A stretch of DNA of 6,160 nucleotides from a bacterium UBP1_UBA4771 (GTDB lineage Bacteria > Krumholzibacteriota > Krumholzibacteriia > Krumholzibacteriales > Krumholzibacteriaceae), in assembly GCA_002403295.1 (NCBI GenBank), contig DHHN01000049.1, positions 13,628-19,787 of the forward strand, given 5' to 3'. Of this stretch, positions 4,931-6,160 are shown one piece after another (position 1 is the first letter of the stretch; the number at the start of each line of letters is the position of its first letter). The translations under genes and the position numbers were made by a program. The notes below the pieces were generated by a model, which was not told where the DNA came from, searched no databases, and saw only the letters and a program-made list of their open reading frames with translations.

Positions 4931-6160
4931 GACGGGGACGAGGCGGATGGCGATGCGGAGCGGTTCCTCGACCGGCACGTGGACGTCGGTCGACCACGAA
5001 CGGTATCCCGGTTTCCTGAGCTCGATCCGGTGCGCGCCCGGCGCGAGCGGGAGGGCCCGCGCGAGCGGCAGCGCTCCGCGGTACGCGCCGTCGACGTAGA
5101 GACGGGCGCCCGGGTCGGATTCGACGAGGAGCGATCCGGCGACCTCCGCGAGCACGACGCGGCGGCGCGAGAGCTCGCCCTTCGCGATGCGAACCGTTTC
5201 GACGTAATCCCGGTATCCTTCCCGACGGCAGACGATCTCGTGCGGTCCGGCCGCGATCTCGAGCATCGAGATCCTCCCGCTCGCCGTGACGGGCTCGCCG
5301 TCGATGATGATGGAGGCCGCCGGCTCGACCGCGATGTCGATGTATCCCGTTTCGGCCGCGCGCGGGGGACGCGCCCCCGCGGCGGAGGGCGCGGGCGAGA
5401 CCGCGGTTGCCTCCGGAGACGCTCCCGCGCCGGGCACCGTCGCGGGGGCAGCGGGAGTTTCCCGGGGCGTCGGGGCCTCGGGGGCCCCGGCGGGAATCTC
5501 CGCCTCCGGCGACGGCGTATCCGCGCCGGGCGGCGAGACGTCGCCATCCGGAATCTCCCGGGGCGGCGGCGCGTCGAGTGCCCCGTCATCGGTGCCGCCC
5601 CGCGCCGTCGAATCGGCCGCGGGGTCCCCGGCCGGCGCGGGTCCGCGGAAATCGCCGGGACCCGGGACCGGTTCGTCGATCGGCGTCATCGTGACGCCGG
5701 GGAGGGGCTCGCCGAGAACGGCCGGGATCGTCTCGCGGCTCGGCGGGGCCGGATCGGCGAAGCCCGCGCGGATCGATTGCGGGAGGACGCCGAGGAAACC
5801 CGTGTGCGCGGCGGCGATGGCGACGAGCGCCGCCGCGCCCGCCGCGATCGCGAGCGCGCGCGCGGGGGATCGTCCGCGGCGCGCCTTCGGCCGGCGCGGG
5901 CGGCTCCTCGCGGCGTCGTCCGCGCCGCACGCGAGGCGTCGCAGTCGCTCGCGCGCGGCGGCGACCGCCGGCCCGCCGAGCGTTTCCTCGATTGCGCGCG
6001 CCATTTCGGCGGCGTCCCGGAAGCGCTTCGCCGGGTCGAGCTCGAGAGCCTTCATGACGATCGCCTCCGTCTCGGGGCGGACGTCGCTTCTCCGTTTCCT
6101 CGGCTCCACGGAGACGCCCTGCAGTATCTTCCGTATCACCGCCGCGTAGGTGTCGCCGAA
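4916..6160 (-). CDS. Transmembrane Ser/Thr protein kinase, C-terminal part with two PEGA domains
   Basis: The frame is open from the right edge to a TAA at 4916-4918, giving 414 visible residues; the start and most of the catalytic domain lie outside. Residues about 1-65 are the end of a Hanks-type kinase: FGDTYAAVIRKIL, then VMKALELDPAKRF, matching subdomains X-XI with the conserved Arg. An Arg-rich stretch (about 83-101) precedes one membrane span (about 102-126), so the kinase should be cytoplasmic and the rest periplasmic. A Pro/Ala/Gly-rich linker (about 130-270) leads to two PEGA domains: about 272-329 (IDGEPV, AAGPHEIVCRREGY) and 342-407 (VDGAYRG, LAPGAHRIELRKPGY). PEGA repeats are beta-rich modules common outside the membrane and thought to bind surface polymers or proteins. 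Ligand and substrates are unknown. Catalytic residues cannot be checked here. The 3' end overlaps the glycosyltransferase gene tail-to-tail by 15 bp. Confidence 0.88.
   Translation of the reverse strand, partial: FGDTYAAVIRKILQGVSVEPRKRRSDVRPETEAIVMKALELDPAKRFRDAAEMARAIEETLGGPAVAAARERLRRLACGADDAARSRPRRPKARRGRSPARALAIAAGAAALVAIAAAHTGFLGVLPQSIRAGFADPAPPSRETIPAVLGEPLPGVTMTPIDEPVPGPGDFRGPAPAGDPAADSTARGGTDDGALDAPPPREIPDGDVSPPGADTPSPEAEIPAGAPEAPTPRETPAAPATVPGAGASPEATAVSPAPSAAGARPPRAAETGYIDIAVEPAASIIIDGEPVTASGRISMLEIAAGPHEIVCRREGYRDYVETVRIAKGELSRRRVVLAEVAGSLLVESDPGARLYVDGAYRGALPLARALPLAPGAHRIELRKPGYRSWSTDVHVPVEEPLRIAIRLVPVSDGQ

Noticed and set aside
5286..6149. 287-codon plus-strand open frame rich in Ala, Gly and Ser
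   Set aside because: It is antisense to the Pro/Ala-rich linker of the PEGA kinase; the low complexity mirrors the linker and no protein family is apparent.

Overview
The window is GC-rich chromosomal DNA from a bacterium. A family-9 glycosyltransferase of the lipopolysaccharide heptosyltransferase type suggests a Gram-negative, two-membrane cell. A Ser/Thr kinase with PEGA domains and a STAND-type ATPase with a kinase-like N-terminus suggest a lineage rich in eukaryotic-like signalling, such as deltaproteobacteria in the broad sense, spirochaetes, or one of the uncultured high-GC phyla. I cannot assign the phylum from this sequence alone. No tRNA, rRNA, CRISPR array, insertion sequence or integrase was seen.

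Left block, minus strand (1-2553). Three genes read leftward. The first is a PtsN-like PTS EIIA protein (2086-2553). It overlaps by 4 nt, through a TTG start, a 114-residue zinc-ribbon protein (1745-2089) that looks like a shortened COG1579/DUF164 protein. After about 95 bp comes a large protein (1-1649, running off the left edge). It has a degenerate protein-kinase fold followed by a P-loop ATPase module, and a candidate promoter with a perfect 17-bp dyad precedes it.

Centre, plus strand (2681-4930). An AT-rich divergent intergenic region separates ptsN from rsgA, the circularly permuted GTPase of 30S subunit maturation. After rsgA come 216 bp with several GC-rich inverted repeats and a 14-codon leader ORF with a good ribosome binding site. 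The leader overlaps the GTG start of the glycosyltransferase (3824-4930).

Right block, minus strand (4916-6160, running off the right edge). This is the C-terminal part of a transmembrane Ser/Thr protein kinase: the end of the kinase domain, one membrane span, a long Pro/Ala-rich linker and two PEGA domains. Its 3' end overlaps that of the glycosyltransferase by 15 bp.

The genes do not form one obvious pathway. ptsN and the zinc-ribbon gene are probably co-transcribed, and the two edge genes share a kinase-signalling theme without being adjacent. No clearly new multi-gene system is visible. The most interesting points are the pseudokinase-ATPase, the miniature zinc-ribbon protein coupled to ptsN, and the leader ORF before the glycosyltransferase.
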